Assembly (NCBI GenBank): GCA_021828225.1
Contig: JAKASH010000036.1
Coordinates: 1 to 12,368 of the forward strand
Length of the DNA stretch: 12,368 bases
Origin: Acidobacteriota bacterium
GTDB lineage: Bacteria > Acidobacteriota > Terriglobia > UBA7540
Reading direction: 5' to 3'
Position 1 is the stretch's first letter. Each line of letters starts with the position of its first letter. The notes under the pieces are model-generated. The model saw only the letters and a program-made list of their open reading frames with translations. It was not told the DNA's origin and did not search any database. This document shows, piece by piece, positions 6,667 through 12,368 of the stretch. The position numbers and the translations under genes were made by a program.

Positions 6667-7182
6667 CTACGCCGGGCAGCACACTTGCGCTTGGAGCATC
6701 AAAGCGGAGCAGCCTTGCGCCAGAGACACGAATGCCGACCGCGGTCCGGAAATCCTCCCGCTGTCTGCAATACCCGAGATTTGCGAAGGGCTTTTGCTCC
6801 ACCCGATTAACTCCAGATCCTTTTTCCCACTATCCCCGCAACCCTTCTGTTCGAAGGGCTTAATCCCGATACCTGCGTTGATCGCTGCTGAGATCTCATG
6901 CACGCAATGGGCCAACGGACGTGCTATTTCAATGACAAAGACACAAATTACTGTCCGTATATGACTGAAAAATAGGCCGATATTTCCTAACGCTGCTTTT
7001 CCGAAATCTTTGCCCGATCTTCGACGCAGGAAGCGACAAAACATGAAAACCCTTGCAACCATTGGATTGAGCTTTTCACACGTTCCGCACTCTCCCGGGC
7101 TTGCCGGTGGCCGTTGCATTAGGCCACAGAGTTCGGGATGGCGGATCGTTTTCTCGCCCGCGCTGTTATCTGGCAGTCTCAT
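6667..7182 (-). CDS. Doubtful 171-residue open frame coupled to the kinase stop
   Basis: The ATG (7182) overlaps the kinase stop as ATGA, the same junction type as the real genes further on, so it could be a coupled gene. The product starts MRLPDNSAGEKTIRHPEL, is Cys-rich in parts (CGLMQ...ECGTCE) and has one hydrophobic stretch (IRTVICVFVIEIA). I recognise no family. Third codon positions show no clear GC preference, unlike the neighbours, and the frame crosses the predicted RNA structure. It may be a decayed gene, a chance frame in a leader, or a poorly conserved small protein. No clear ribosome site is seen just before it. Confidence 0.2.
   Translation of the reverse strand: MRLPDNSAGEKTIRHPELCGLMQRPPASPGECGTCEKLNPMVARVFMFCRFLRRRSGKDFGKAALGNIGLFFSHIRTVICVFVIEIARPLAHCVHEISAAINAGIGIKPFEQKGCGDSGKKDLELIGWSKSPSQISGIADSGRISGPRSAFVSLAQGCSALMLQAQVCCPA
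6840..6860 (-). repeat. Hairpin in the antiterminator leader
   Basis: On the transcribed strand AGCCCTTC pairs with GAAGGGTT (8 bp, one G-T pair) around a 5-nt loop GAACA. The left arm is part of a 10-bp direct repeat, AAGCCCTTCG, whose second copy lies at 6784-6793. There is no T-run. A possible RNA protein-binding site; could be chance. Confidence 0.4.
6900..6914 (-). promoter_or_regulatory. Possible sigma-54 (-24/-12) promoter
   Basis: The minus strand reads TGGCCC-N5-GTGC followed by A, against the consensus TGGCAC-N5-TTGC[AT]. The invariant GG and GC are present with correct spacing, and two of ten consensus bases differ. It points towards the antiterminator gene, about 325 nt upstream of its start. 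XrtA/PEP-CTERM EPS loci are often linked to the sigma-54 activator PrsR, which makes such a site plausible, but no activator is in the window and one match of this quality can occur by chance. Confidence 0.25.
7084..7145 (-). promoter_or_regulatory. Candidate structured RNA (three-way junction) after the kinase gene
   Basis: Read on the transcribed strand, TCCGC (7145-7141) pairs with GCGGA (7088-7084), and ACTCT (7132-7128) pairs with AGAGT (7093-7089). This makes a 10-bp closing stem, continuous on the 3' side, with an 8-nt bulge CATCCCGA on the 5' side. Inside are two hairpins: GTGGCC (7127-7122) with GGCCAC (7112-7107) around a 9-nt loop TAATGCAAC, and a short CGG/CCG stem (7106-7104 with 7098-7096) around CAAGC. 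It begins 33 nt after the kinase stop. I cannot assign it to a known riboswitch class. The fold was found by eye, without an energy calculation or covariation. Confidence 0.4.
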
Positions 7183-8222
7183 GCCGCGCCCTTTCCAACG
7201 GCTCCGTTGCCATTGCCGCCGTAGTAATACGAGCTCGCTGCCAATTCGGTATCGACGGCATTAAGCACAATGCCCAAATAGCGCTTGCCGCGAATCTCCC
7301 CCATCGACCTCTGCGCCAAGTCAGAAGGAGTATGTCCAGCCCGGATGACGAACAGCACGCCATCGCAACTCTCCGCGATCAAGCGAGCGTCTGAAACCGG
7401 AACAGCGGGGGGCGAATCGATGACGATCCAGTCGAATGCCGGGGTGAGCCATTGAATCAGAGCCTTCAGCCGCCCGTTCCCAATCAGCTCGAGGGCGTTC
7501 GAGCCGGGAAGGCCTGCGGGAAGAACAAACAAGTTGTCTTCTGGACCGCGGCGAATCAATGGTATGGGATCAACATCGCCGCTCAGATAATCCGCCAACC
7601 CAGGTTTCCGCGGCATCTCACCGAAACAGGTGTGGACCCGCGACAGCCTGAGATCTCCGTCAATCAGCAACACTCGGCGTTCGCGCTGCCAGCCAAGGGC
7701 TTGAGCGAGATTCACGGCGACAAAGGTCTTTCCCTCTCTGGGCAACGGGCTCGTGACCAGTACGGTTTTTAGAAGATGCTGTTTCCGCACCAATTCCAGG
7801 CTGGACCGCAGAGTCCGAAACTCTTCCGCCCCGATGCGATACTTGCTTTCATTGGCCGAAAGCATCTTGCTTGGGATCGGAGCCCAATCGAAGCGGGGGC
7901 ACTTTTCGAGAAATGCGGCGTCGCACGCCGCAGCTTTGTGGGGAACTCGAAAGTCGGGCCCGTTCTGGCGGGGCATTTCTGCTGCCACAGCCCCAACCCG
8001 GCTTTGCGGCAAGTTGGCATTGAGAGAAGGCAACAACTCGCCCGGCCGGACAGTCGAGTTGGAATCTGTGACCGACTCCGTGCCCGTAGGGAGCGCCACG
8101 CTGGCTGCCCCGCTAGCGTGCGCGTCGCAAGTCTCAGGCGCGGTCTCCGAATGGCCGTTGCCGCTGGCGGCTTGGGCTCGTTCGGCTTCGGCTTTCTTCA
8201 GTGCGTCATGAATCCTGCTCAT
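7179..8222 (-). CDS. BY-type tyrosine autokinase of an XrtA/PEP-CTERM-like EPS locus
   Basis: 347 residues. It starts MSRIHDALKKAEAERAQ, the usual N-terminus of the PEP-CTERM-locus tyrosine kinase group. A low-complexity linker of about 100 residues comes before the ATPase core. Motifs: Walker A SPLPREGKT (158-166), Walker A' LLIDGDLR (185-192), Walker B WIVIDSPP (265-272), then CDGVLFVIRAGHT (286-298). The C-terminal tail has a tyrosine cluster, YYY (332-334), followed by a Gly/Asn-rich end; such clusters are the autophosphorylation site of BY-kinases. It works in the cytoplasm with the membrane chain-length protein encoded two genes upstream, cycling phosphorylation to control polymer length. 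The ATG has AAGGA four nt upstream and lies 9 nt after the ATPase stop. The Walker A loop has Arg where PGEGKT is common, a mild variation. It lacks its own transmembrane part, so it is the split kinase form. Confidence 0.94.
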   Translation of the reverse strand: MSRIHDALKKAEAERAQAASGNGHSETAPETCDAHASGAASVALPTGTESVTDSNSTVRPGELLPSLNANLPQSRVGAVAAEMPRQNGPDFRVPHKAAACDAAFLEKCPRFDWAPIPSKMLSANESKYRIGAEEFRTLRSSLELVRKQHLLKTVLVTSPLPREGKTFVAVNLAQALGWQRERRVLLIDGDLRLSRVHTCFGEMPRKPGLADYLSGDVDPIPLIRRGPEDNLFVLPAGLPGSNALELIGNGRLKALIQWLTPAFDWIVIDSPPAVPVSDARLIAESCDGVLFVIRAGHTPSDLAQRSMGEIRGKRYLGIVLNAVDTELAASSYYYGGNGNGAVGKGAA

Positions 8223-8231
8223 AAGATCCTT

Positions 8232-9176
8232 TTAGCGAGGCTCGCCATCTCCGATTTCCGCTCTGCGCAAACGATCAATCAGCACCGTCAATTCGTCGAG
8301 CATGCGGCTGGCCTTCGCTTGTCCGCCATTTCCGTTGGCGGCGCTTGTCGCGGCGGAAGTCGCGGGCTCGCTCAACTCAAACTCCTTTGCAACGCAGTCA
8401 ATCGTGTTTGCCGCCACATACTTCCGGCCGTCCGCGAAAGCATTAATCAACGCATGGTCGCATAGCAAGTTAATGATCCTTGGAATTCCCTGCGAGTATC
8501 GATGAACCGCCTCGATCGCACTGGGGCTGAAGAGTGGGCCTTCGCTTCTGCCGGCGATGCGCAGGCGCGTGCAAATGTATTCTTCGGTTTGTTTGGAAGT
8601 AAGAGGGAACGTCTTGCAACGCAAAGTGATTCTTTGCCTCAACTGGCGGAGATGCGGGCGGTTGAGCTTATACTCAAGTTCGGGCTGTCCGGAGAGCACG
8701 ATCTGCAGCAGCTTTTCCCTCGCCGTTTCCAGATTCGTGAGCAAGCGAATTTCCTCCAGGACTTCGACTGAAAGATTCTGGGCCTCATCGACAATCAGGA
8801 CTGCGGTCTCGTTCCCTCGGAAGCGCTCGAGCAGCCACTGGTTTATGCGGATCAGCTTTTGGCTTTTAAGTTCCGAATCGCATGGGATGCCGAAGTCTGT
8901 CATCATAAAATCCATGAATTCGACGACGCTCAGCCTGGGATTGAAAATGAACGCCGTCGCGACATTCGCTCCTCGCAACCACTCGAGAAACATATTAAGG
9001 ATGGTGGTCTTACCCGTGCCCACCTCACCCGTGAGAAGAATAAATCCGCGACGCTGCTGGATGCCGTAAGTCAAGGACGCAAAAGTCTCTTCTGTCTCCC
9101 GCGTTGGAACCAGAAAGCGGGGATCCGGATTCGCGCTGAACGGGTTTTCTTTCAGGCCGAAAAATTCCTTATACAT
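8232..9176 (-). CDS. ExeA-like AAA ATPase, PEP-CTERM/XrtA-locus type
   Basis: 314 residues. The start MYKEFFGLKENPFSANPDPRF is the typical N-terminus of ExeA/GspA-like ATPases and fixes the ATG at 9176. Walker A is GEVGTGKTT (50-58), Walker B is VLIVDEAQ (126-133), a sensor-1-like segment is QIVLSGQPEL (158-167), and GIPRIIN (230-236) supplies a sensor-2 arginine. The C-terminal 45 residues are Ala/Gly/Asn-rich and then helical (MLDELTVLIDRLRRAE). This family is a standard part of the XrtA EPS locus (TIGR03015-like), where its precise job is not settled; energy-dependent assembly or secretion support is assumed. Its first 25 nt overlap the end of the chain-length gene, and an AGGG lies about 10 nt upstream of the ATG. 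It precedes the kinase by 9 nt. Confidence 0.93.
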   Translation of the reverse strand: MYKEFFGLKENPFSANPDPRFLVPTRETEETFASLTYGIQQRRGFILLTGEVGTGKTTILNMFLEWLRGANVATAFIFNPRLSVVEFMDFMMTDFGIPCDSELKSQKLIRINQWLLERFRGNETAVLIVDEAQNLSVEVLEEIRLLTNLETAREKLLQIVLSGQPELEYKLNRPHLRQLRQRITLRCKTFPLTSKQTEEYICTRLRIAGRSEGPLFSPSAIEAVHRYSQGIPRIINLLCDHALINAFADGRKYVAANTIDCVAKEFELSEPATSAATSAANGNGGQAKASRMLDELTVLIDRLRRAEIGDGEPR

Positions 9177-10738
9177 AAACCGTTACCCTGCGAAGTGGCG
9201 CCCGGCTGCCCGGATATACTCGGCACATGCATAACCGTGGCAACCCCCTTGCTGTTCTTTTTCTCCTCAAAAATCGGGATCCTAGCGAGCGGATAGGCGC
9301 CGAGAACAGCGTGTACATCAAGTTCATTCCAAAATGATTTGTCCCTCATTTCAAGGAGGAAAGCGAGACCGAGACCTAAAGCCAGGCCTCCCCCCAGCCC
9401 CCCGCCACCGAAGGCGAGCCGGTTGGGAAATGACGGTTTTTCCGGCAGGTTGGCGGGGTCAATTAGTACGAATTGCTCGCCCTGCTGGTCACGCTCAAGA
9501 TCGGTCGCCATCTGCGAGGCATCCCGCTTTTGCAGGAGGTTGTTGTAAACATCCAGCGCCGTTTTGTGGTCGCGGGTGATTTCCTCGTACTCGCGCTCCA
9601 CCTTGGGGCTCAGCTGGAGCCGCGACTCGTAAATCTTGATTTGCTTCTGAATCTGATTTTCCTGATTCGTCAACTGGTGAATAGCTTGATCGTCAGCTTT
9701 GATCTGGCTGTGGAGTTGCGGCGCCTGGGGCGGCTCGCTGGACGCGACTTTCGGCGTCTTTACAGAGGGTTTAGGGGCAACGCTTGCGGCATTTGATTGC
9801 GTCTGCGCTTGCTTCTTAAGGTCCGCAATCTCCTGCTTGAGCTTCACCACATCGGGATAATCGTCCGTGTAAAGAGCCCGCATGGCAACCAGCCTGGTCT
9901 GGAGGTTCTGAATATCCTTGTCGAGGTCGGAAGCCGCGGGGCCGCTCGGCGCGCCTGGGCTCGTGGGTTGCTCGCTCGCGACCAACTGGTTCAAGAGCGA
10001 TTCGTTGTAGGTCTTGTCCTGCTCGGCCCGGTCGATCTGGTTCGCGACGGCCTGAAGCTGCGTGTTGAGAGTTCCAAGAACATTGAGGTTTTGCTGGGTT
10101 TCATCGGGAAGCATCCCGAAGTATTTCTCTTGAAAAGCAGCTAGCTTAGCCCCTTGCGCATCCAAAGCTTGCTCGGCGTCGTTCAGTTGGCTTTGCAAGA
10201 AGTTCGTGGTCCCTTGAGCCGCCTGCTCCCGCTGGCGGAGGTTCTCGTCGATAAACATCGAAGTAATATCGGAGCACACTTGCTGCGCCACGCGAGGATC
10301 GTCCAAGGTCAAGGAAACAGAAAATCCGGGTAACGCGTCGCGCGAATCCCGCGAGGAGACCTGCGGCTTGATGGCCGTCAGAGTAATGGACTTGCGGAGA
10401 CGGTCCACAATCTGTTCCATGGACTCGCGCCCTGCGTAAGACTTGAACAGATTGTATTTCTTGACCAACGGCTCGAGACGAGTCCGGCTGAGGACTTGTT
10501 CCTGCATCGTCGCAAGCCGCGCGTTCAAGTCCTCGGTCACGACGGGCTGAACGATATCCGAAGGCACCCTCTGCTGCTCGATCAGAATAAGAGACTTAGA
10601 TGTCCATTTGCTCGGCAGCACCCAGGTGAGTCCCAGTGCCAGAACTGGAACAACCACCAGGGGAACGAGGACAAACCACCGGCGGCGCCGAAGAATCTGC
10701 CAGTAATCCTGGGTCGTGAGTTGACGGTGTCCGATCAT
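9152..10738 (-). CDS. Polysaccharide chain-length determinant (Wzz/GNVR-type, XrtA-locus-like)
   Basis: 528 residues from ATG 10738. An inner-membrane protein with an N-terminal transmembrane segment (about 21-41, WFVLVPLVVVPVLALGLTWV) and a second near the C-terminus (about 441-463, Gly/Leu-rich), preceded by the Pro-rich LPEKPSFPN (431-439) typical of polysaccharide co-polymerases. Between them is a long periplasmic region with heptad-like coiled-coil stretches (ASDLDKDIQNLQTRL, EIADLKKQAQ) and a Ser/Pro/Ala-rich linker. About 65 residues follow the second segment, with no kinase motifs, so the tyrosine kinase acts as a separate protein. A GTG in frame at 10768 is possible, but the ATG has a GAGAGAGAG ribosome site. 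It lies 43 nt after the beta-barrel gene. Its end overlaps the ATPase start by 25 nt. It sets EPS length together with the kinase. Confidence 0.93.
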   Translation of the reverse strand: MIGHRQLTTQDYWQILRRRRWFVLVPLVVVPVLALGLTWVLPSKWTSKSLILIEQQRVPSDIVQPVVTEDLNARLATMQEQVLSRTRLEPLVKKYNLFKSYAGRESMEQIVDRLRKSITLTAIKPQVSSRDSRDALPGFSVSLTLDDPRVAQQVCSDITSMFIDENLRQREQAAQGTTNFLQSQLNDAEQALDAQGAKLAAFQEKYFGMLPDETQQNLNVLGTLNTQLQAVANQIDRAEQDKTYNESLLNQLVASEQPTSPGAPSGPAASDLDKDIQNLQTRLVAMRALYTDDYPDVVKLKQEIADLKKQAQTQSNAASVAPKPSVKTPKVASSEPPQAPQLHSQIKADDQAIHQLTNQENQIQKQIKIYESRLQLSPKVEREYEEITRDHKTALDVYNNLLQKRDASQMATDLERDQQGEQFVLIDPANLPEKPSFPNRLAFGGGGLGGGLALGLGLAFLLEMRDKSFWNELDVHAVLGAYPLARIPIFEEKKNSKGVATVMHVPSISGQPGATSQGNGLCIRNFSA

Positions 10739-10744
10739 CGAAAT

Positions 10745-10753
10745 CTCTCTCTC
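10745..10753 (-). promoter_or_regulatory. Ribosome binding site supporting the ATG start of the chain-length gene
   Basis: The minus strand reads GAGAGAGAG 6 nt before ATG 10738. It lies inside the longer frame that would start at GTG 10768 and therefore favours the shorter 528-residue product. Confidence 0.55.
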
Positions 10754-10781
10754 TTCACTTCGTTTCACGCCCGTGCCGTGA

Positions 10782-12248
10782 CTAGGGCAAACGCATTGGC
10801 CGAGTGTGCCAGTTCATTCCAATCCCACCGGTTTGCCGGAAGAAAGTCACACCACAACCGCTCGGCGTGCATAGGCTGGCATTGGCGGTCTGGCGCTGGA
10901 CGTTGTACTGAATATAGAAACTCAGATGAGAGCCGAGCTCCCGGCTGAGATGAATGCCGCCCTCCCAGGTTTCCGCCTTGGCGCGCCGGTTTGCCATCGC
11001 TTGCGAGAGCGATTGGTTGTAGGCATGGCCAAAATCCAGGCTCAGATAAGTCGTTCGGAAGAATTGCCTGCCGACGCTGCCTTCAAGCAGATCCGTCTCC
11101 GCCCCTCTGAGAATGCCGGACCCGTCCGTGATGTTGCGATTGAAGGAGGCGCGGAAATCGCTTCTTCGCCAGCGATATTGAAGTGAATCATAAGTGGTTA
11201 TGAAGCCCTGCGTGACCGACCCGCCGGTGGGTATGGCAAACTGGTCCAGCAAATAACCCGCCGACGTCTCGAAGGCAAGCCTCCCAAGAATCTTGTGCCC
11301 GTAGGAAAGTATCAAACCGCGGTCCAGGATGTCCTGATGAGGCGAATGGAAATGAATCAGCGTATGAAGATAGGTCACGCTAACGGAGTTTCCGGGACTG
11401 AAAGCATGCGTCCCGCTCGCCAGAAGGGAGAAGTACTCGTCGTCAGTGAAGCCGGAATCAAGAAAGTTGAGCACGCCGTAAGCTCCGGTCACGGCGAAAG
11501 TTGTTCGCGCGGTCGCGGCGTACTGAAGCTGACTGATGCTCGTGTTGCTCAGCCGTCGGGCAAATGCGCCCAGGATGCTCTGGCTGGGCTGCAAGAGGCC
11601 GTTCATGCTGCCACCTGTCGAGAGAGCGGATCCTCCCAGGCCGGCGTTGAAGCTCTGCAGCCCGCCAAAGCCTGTGAATCCGCCTGGAGACTCCGGCAAA
11701 TAGCTTCCCTCGTCCCCCAAAAACAACTGCCAGCGCCGCCAATTCACCGATTCTCCCAAGCCGAGCTGATGGAAGGTTCCATAAGAACTTCCGCCGCTCG
11801 TCGGCGTGGGCGTCAGCAGCCGGTTGTAAAATTCCGCGCCTCCCGCGTAGTTCAAATTGAACTGCGTTTCTCGGGTTACTTTCTGTAGCGTGATGCTGCC
11901 GACGTAGGTGCTCTGCAGAATCCGCTTTTCGCCGCTTCCTGTGAATCCGGGATTTGTGTCCGCGTAGCCCGTGTATTGGAATGAAGGGATAAAATAGCTT
12001 TGCGATTCACCTGTGGAACCCAGCCCAAACTCCTTTGCTCCAACAATCGGAGAGACTGGTGAAGAACCCTGCGGCGCCGGCTCGACCGCCGAGCTGGTGT
12101 TGGTCTGGCCGCCATTCGCCTGTCCTGCCGCACCCGCGTATGGGGAATCCTGTGGCAGTGGCGCAGGCGCCTGGGCAGTTGCGTTTAGTGGCAGAAGGAG
12201 CGTCAGAGTAGCCATAGCAAAATATTTCCCGAACTCGACCGTTTGCAT
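10782..12248 (-). CDS. Predicted outer-membrane beta-barrel protein of the EPS locus
   Basis: 488 residues from ATG 12248. The N-terminus MQTVEFGKYFAMATLTLLLP followed by LNATAQA is a clear signal peptide, with likely cleavage after AQA (25-27). A Pro/Gly/Gln-rich low-complexity segment follows (about 28-75). The rest alternates short amphipathic strands with Gly/Ser/Asn-rich turns and many aromatic strand ends (for example TYVGSITLQKV, FNLNYAGGAEFYNRLL, TYLSLDFGHAYNQSL, LSFYIQYNVQRQT). It ends in a strand-like GGIGMNWHTRPMRLP. Position and character match the TIGR03016-type protein of XrtA loci; this family match is from context, not sequence recognition. It may help the polymer cross the outer membrane or anchor the machine there. 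The TTG at 12269 would add seven residues before the signal peptide, so I prefer the ATG with GAGAG just upstream, which overlaps the stop of the export gene. Confidence 0.82.
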   Translation of the reverse strand: MQTVEFGKYFAMATLTLLLPLNATAQAPAPLPQDSPYAGAAGQANGGQTNTSSAVEPAPQGSSPVSPIVGAKEFGLGSTGESQSYFIPSFQYTGYADTNPGFTGSGEKRILQSTYVGSITLQKVTRETQFNLNYAGGAEFYNRLLTPTPTSGGSSYGTFHQLGLGESVNWRRWQLFLGDEGSYLPESPGGFTGFGGLQSFNAGLGGSALSTGGSMNGLLQPSQSILGAFARRLSNTSISQLQYAATARTTFAVTGAYGVLNFLDSGFTDDEYFSLLASGTHAFSPGNSVSVTYLHTLIHFHSPHQDILDRGLILSYGHKILGRLAFETSAGYLLDQFAIPTGGSVTQGFITTYDSLQYRWRRSDFRASFNRNITDGSGILRGAETDLLEGSVGRQFFRTTYLSLDFGHAYNQSLSQAMANRRAKAETWEGGIHLSRELGSHLSFYIQYNVQRQTANASLCTPSGCGVTFFRQTGGIGMNWHTRPMRLP

Positions 12249-12255
12249 CGATCTC

Positions 12256-12368
12256 TCACGGGACCACAATCGTATCCCCGGGTTTTAGGGCGATGTTCTG
12301 GTTCAGATTGCCTTTAAGTGCTGCATTGTAGTTAAAGGGATACCGGACCTTTTTCGCGCCTTCCGTCC
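12256..12368 (-). CDS. Wza-like polysaccharide export protein, C-terminal end (cut by window edge)
   Basis: Translated directly from the edge: the last 36 or so residues end with YPFNYNAALKGNLNQNIA and then LKPGDTIVVP before the stop TGA (12258-12256). The LKPGDTIVVP ending is characteristic of the SLBB part of Wza/PEP-CTERM-locus export proteins, which form the periplasmic and outer-membrane export channel. Only this tail is visible; signal peptide and Poly_export domain lie outside. Seven nt separate the stop from the beta-barrel ATG, and the ribosome site of that gene overlaps the stop, so the two are coupled. Confidence 0.85.
   Translation of the reverse strand, partial: TEGAKKVRYPFNYNAALKGNLNQNIALKPGDTIVVP

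Larger units (their letters stand above)
6574..7178 (-). other. 600-nt gap between the tyrosine kinase and the antiterminator; leader-like
   Basis: This is the largest non-coding stretch here, in an otherwise tightly packed operon. One open frame of 171 codons crosses it (7182 to 6667), but it shows no third-position GC bias and no recognisable motif. Read on the transcribed strand, it holds a candidate branched RNA (7084-7145), a moderately AT-rich block (about 6900-7020), a sigma-54-like string (6900-6914), a hairpin (6840-6860), a 10-bp direct repeat AAGCCCTTCG (6784-6793 and 6852-6861) and a 9-bp hairpin (6591-6615). Overall it looks like an untranslated leader of the antiterminator gene, possibly with its own promoter. 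I see no Rho-independent terminator. Confidence 0.5.

Noticed and set aside
6737..6746. 10-bp palindrome GACCGCGGTC in the leader
   Set aside because: It is short, GC-rich and isolated, and likely chance at this base composition.
7096..7118. Resemblance to a c-di-GMP-I (GEMM) riboswitch core (GCAACGGCCACCGGC)
   Set aside because: It resembles GCAAAGCC-ACCGGC of that class, but the upstream CACAGGGCAAACC block and the receptor helix are missing, so I did not call it.
7128..7141. 5S rRNA-like string (CCATCCCGAACTC on the minus strand)
   Set aside because: The string is also found in 5S rRNA, but the surrounding helices, length and spacing do not fit 5S; taken as coincidence.
1..12368. tRNA, CRISPR array, insertion sequence or attachment site
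   Set aside because: I looked for repeated spacers, transposase motifs, terminal inverted repeats and tRNA-like cloverleafs and saw none.

Overview
The window carries one block of exopolysaccharide (EPS) genes. Every supported gene is on the minus strand, so transcription runs from the right edge (12368) to the left edge (1). The gene content suggests a Gram-negative environmental bacterium: outer-membrane export parts, a PEP-CTERM/XrtA-type assembly module and a NusG-paralogue antiterminator. Acidobacteriota is my best guess from overall gene style and moderate-to-high GC, but no taxonomic marker is present.

Right part (12368 to 7179), export and polymer-length control. In transcription order: the C-terminal end of a Wza-like polysaccharide export protein, a signal-peptide-bearing predicted outer-membrane beta-barrel, a Wzz/GNVR chain-length determinant, an ExeA-like AAA ATPase of the PEP-CTERM-locus type, and a separate BY-type tyrosine autokinase. 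The genes are tightly packed, with gaps of about 7-45 nt and one 25-nt overlap. This is the usual order of the XrtA (EpsH) EPS locus, but no exosortase lies inside the window.

Middle (7178 to 4788), control and initiation. A gap of about 600 nt follows the kinase. It has no convincing gene but holds several inverted repeats, including a candidate three-way-junction RNA just after the kinase stop and a perfect 9-bp hairpin just before the next start codon. Then come an RfaH/UpxY/LoaP-like NusG paralogue and a membrane phosphoglycosyltransferase that should start the lipid-linked repeat unit. The transferase carries an unusual N-terminal degenerate GGDEF-like domain.

Left part (4585 to 1), sugar supply and assembly. 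A 200-nt gap is followed by a translationally coupled WbpB-WbpD-WbpE-like cassette (Gfo/Idh/MocA dehydrogenase, hexapeptide N-acetyltransferase, DegT aminotransferase). This cassette is expected to make a UDP-2,3-diacetamido-2,3-dideoxy-uronic acid. Next are an iron-sulfur FrhB-like protein of unknown role in EPS loci and a GT4 glycosyltransferase cut by the window edge.

The working model is as follows. The antiterminator keeps RNA polymerase going through the long operon, the phosphoglycosyltransferase loads the first sugar, the amino-sugar cassette supplies a rare building block, the GT4 enzyme extends the unit, and the chain-length protein, kinase, barrel and export protein control polymer length and secretion. 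The least explained parts are the 600-nt leader-like gap, the GGDEF-like fusion and the FrhB-like protein.
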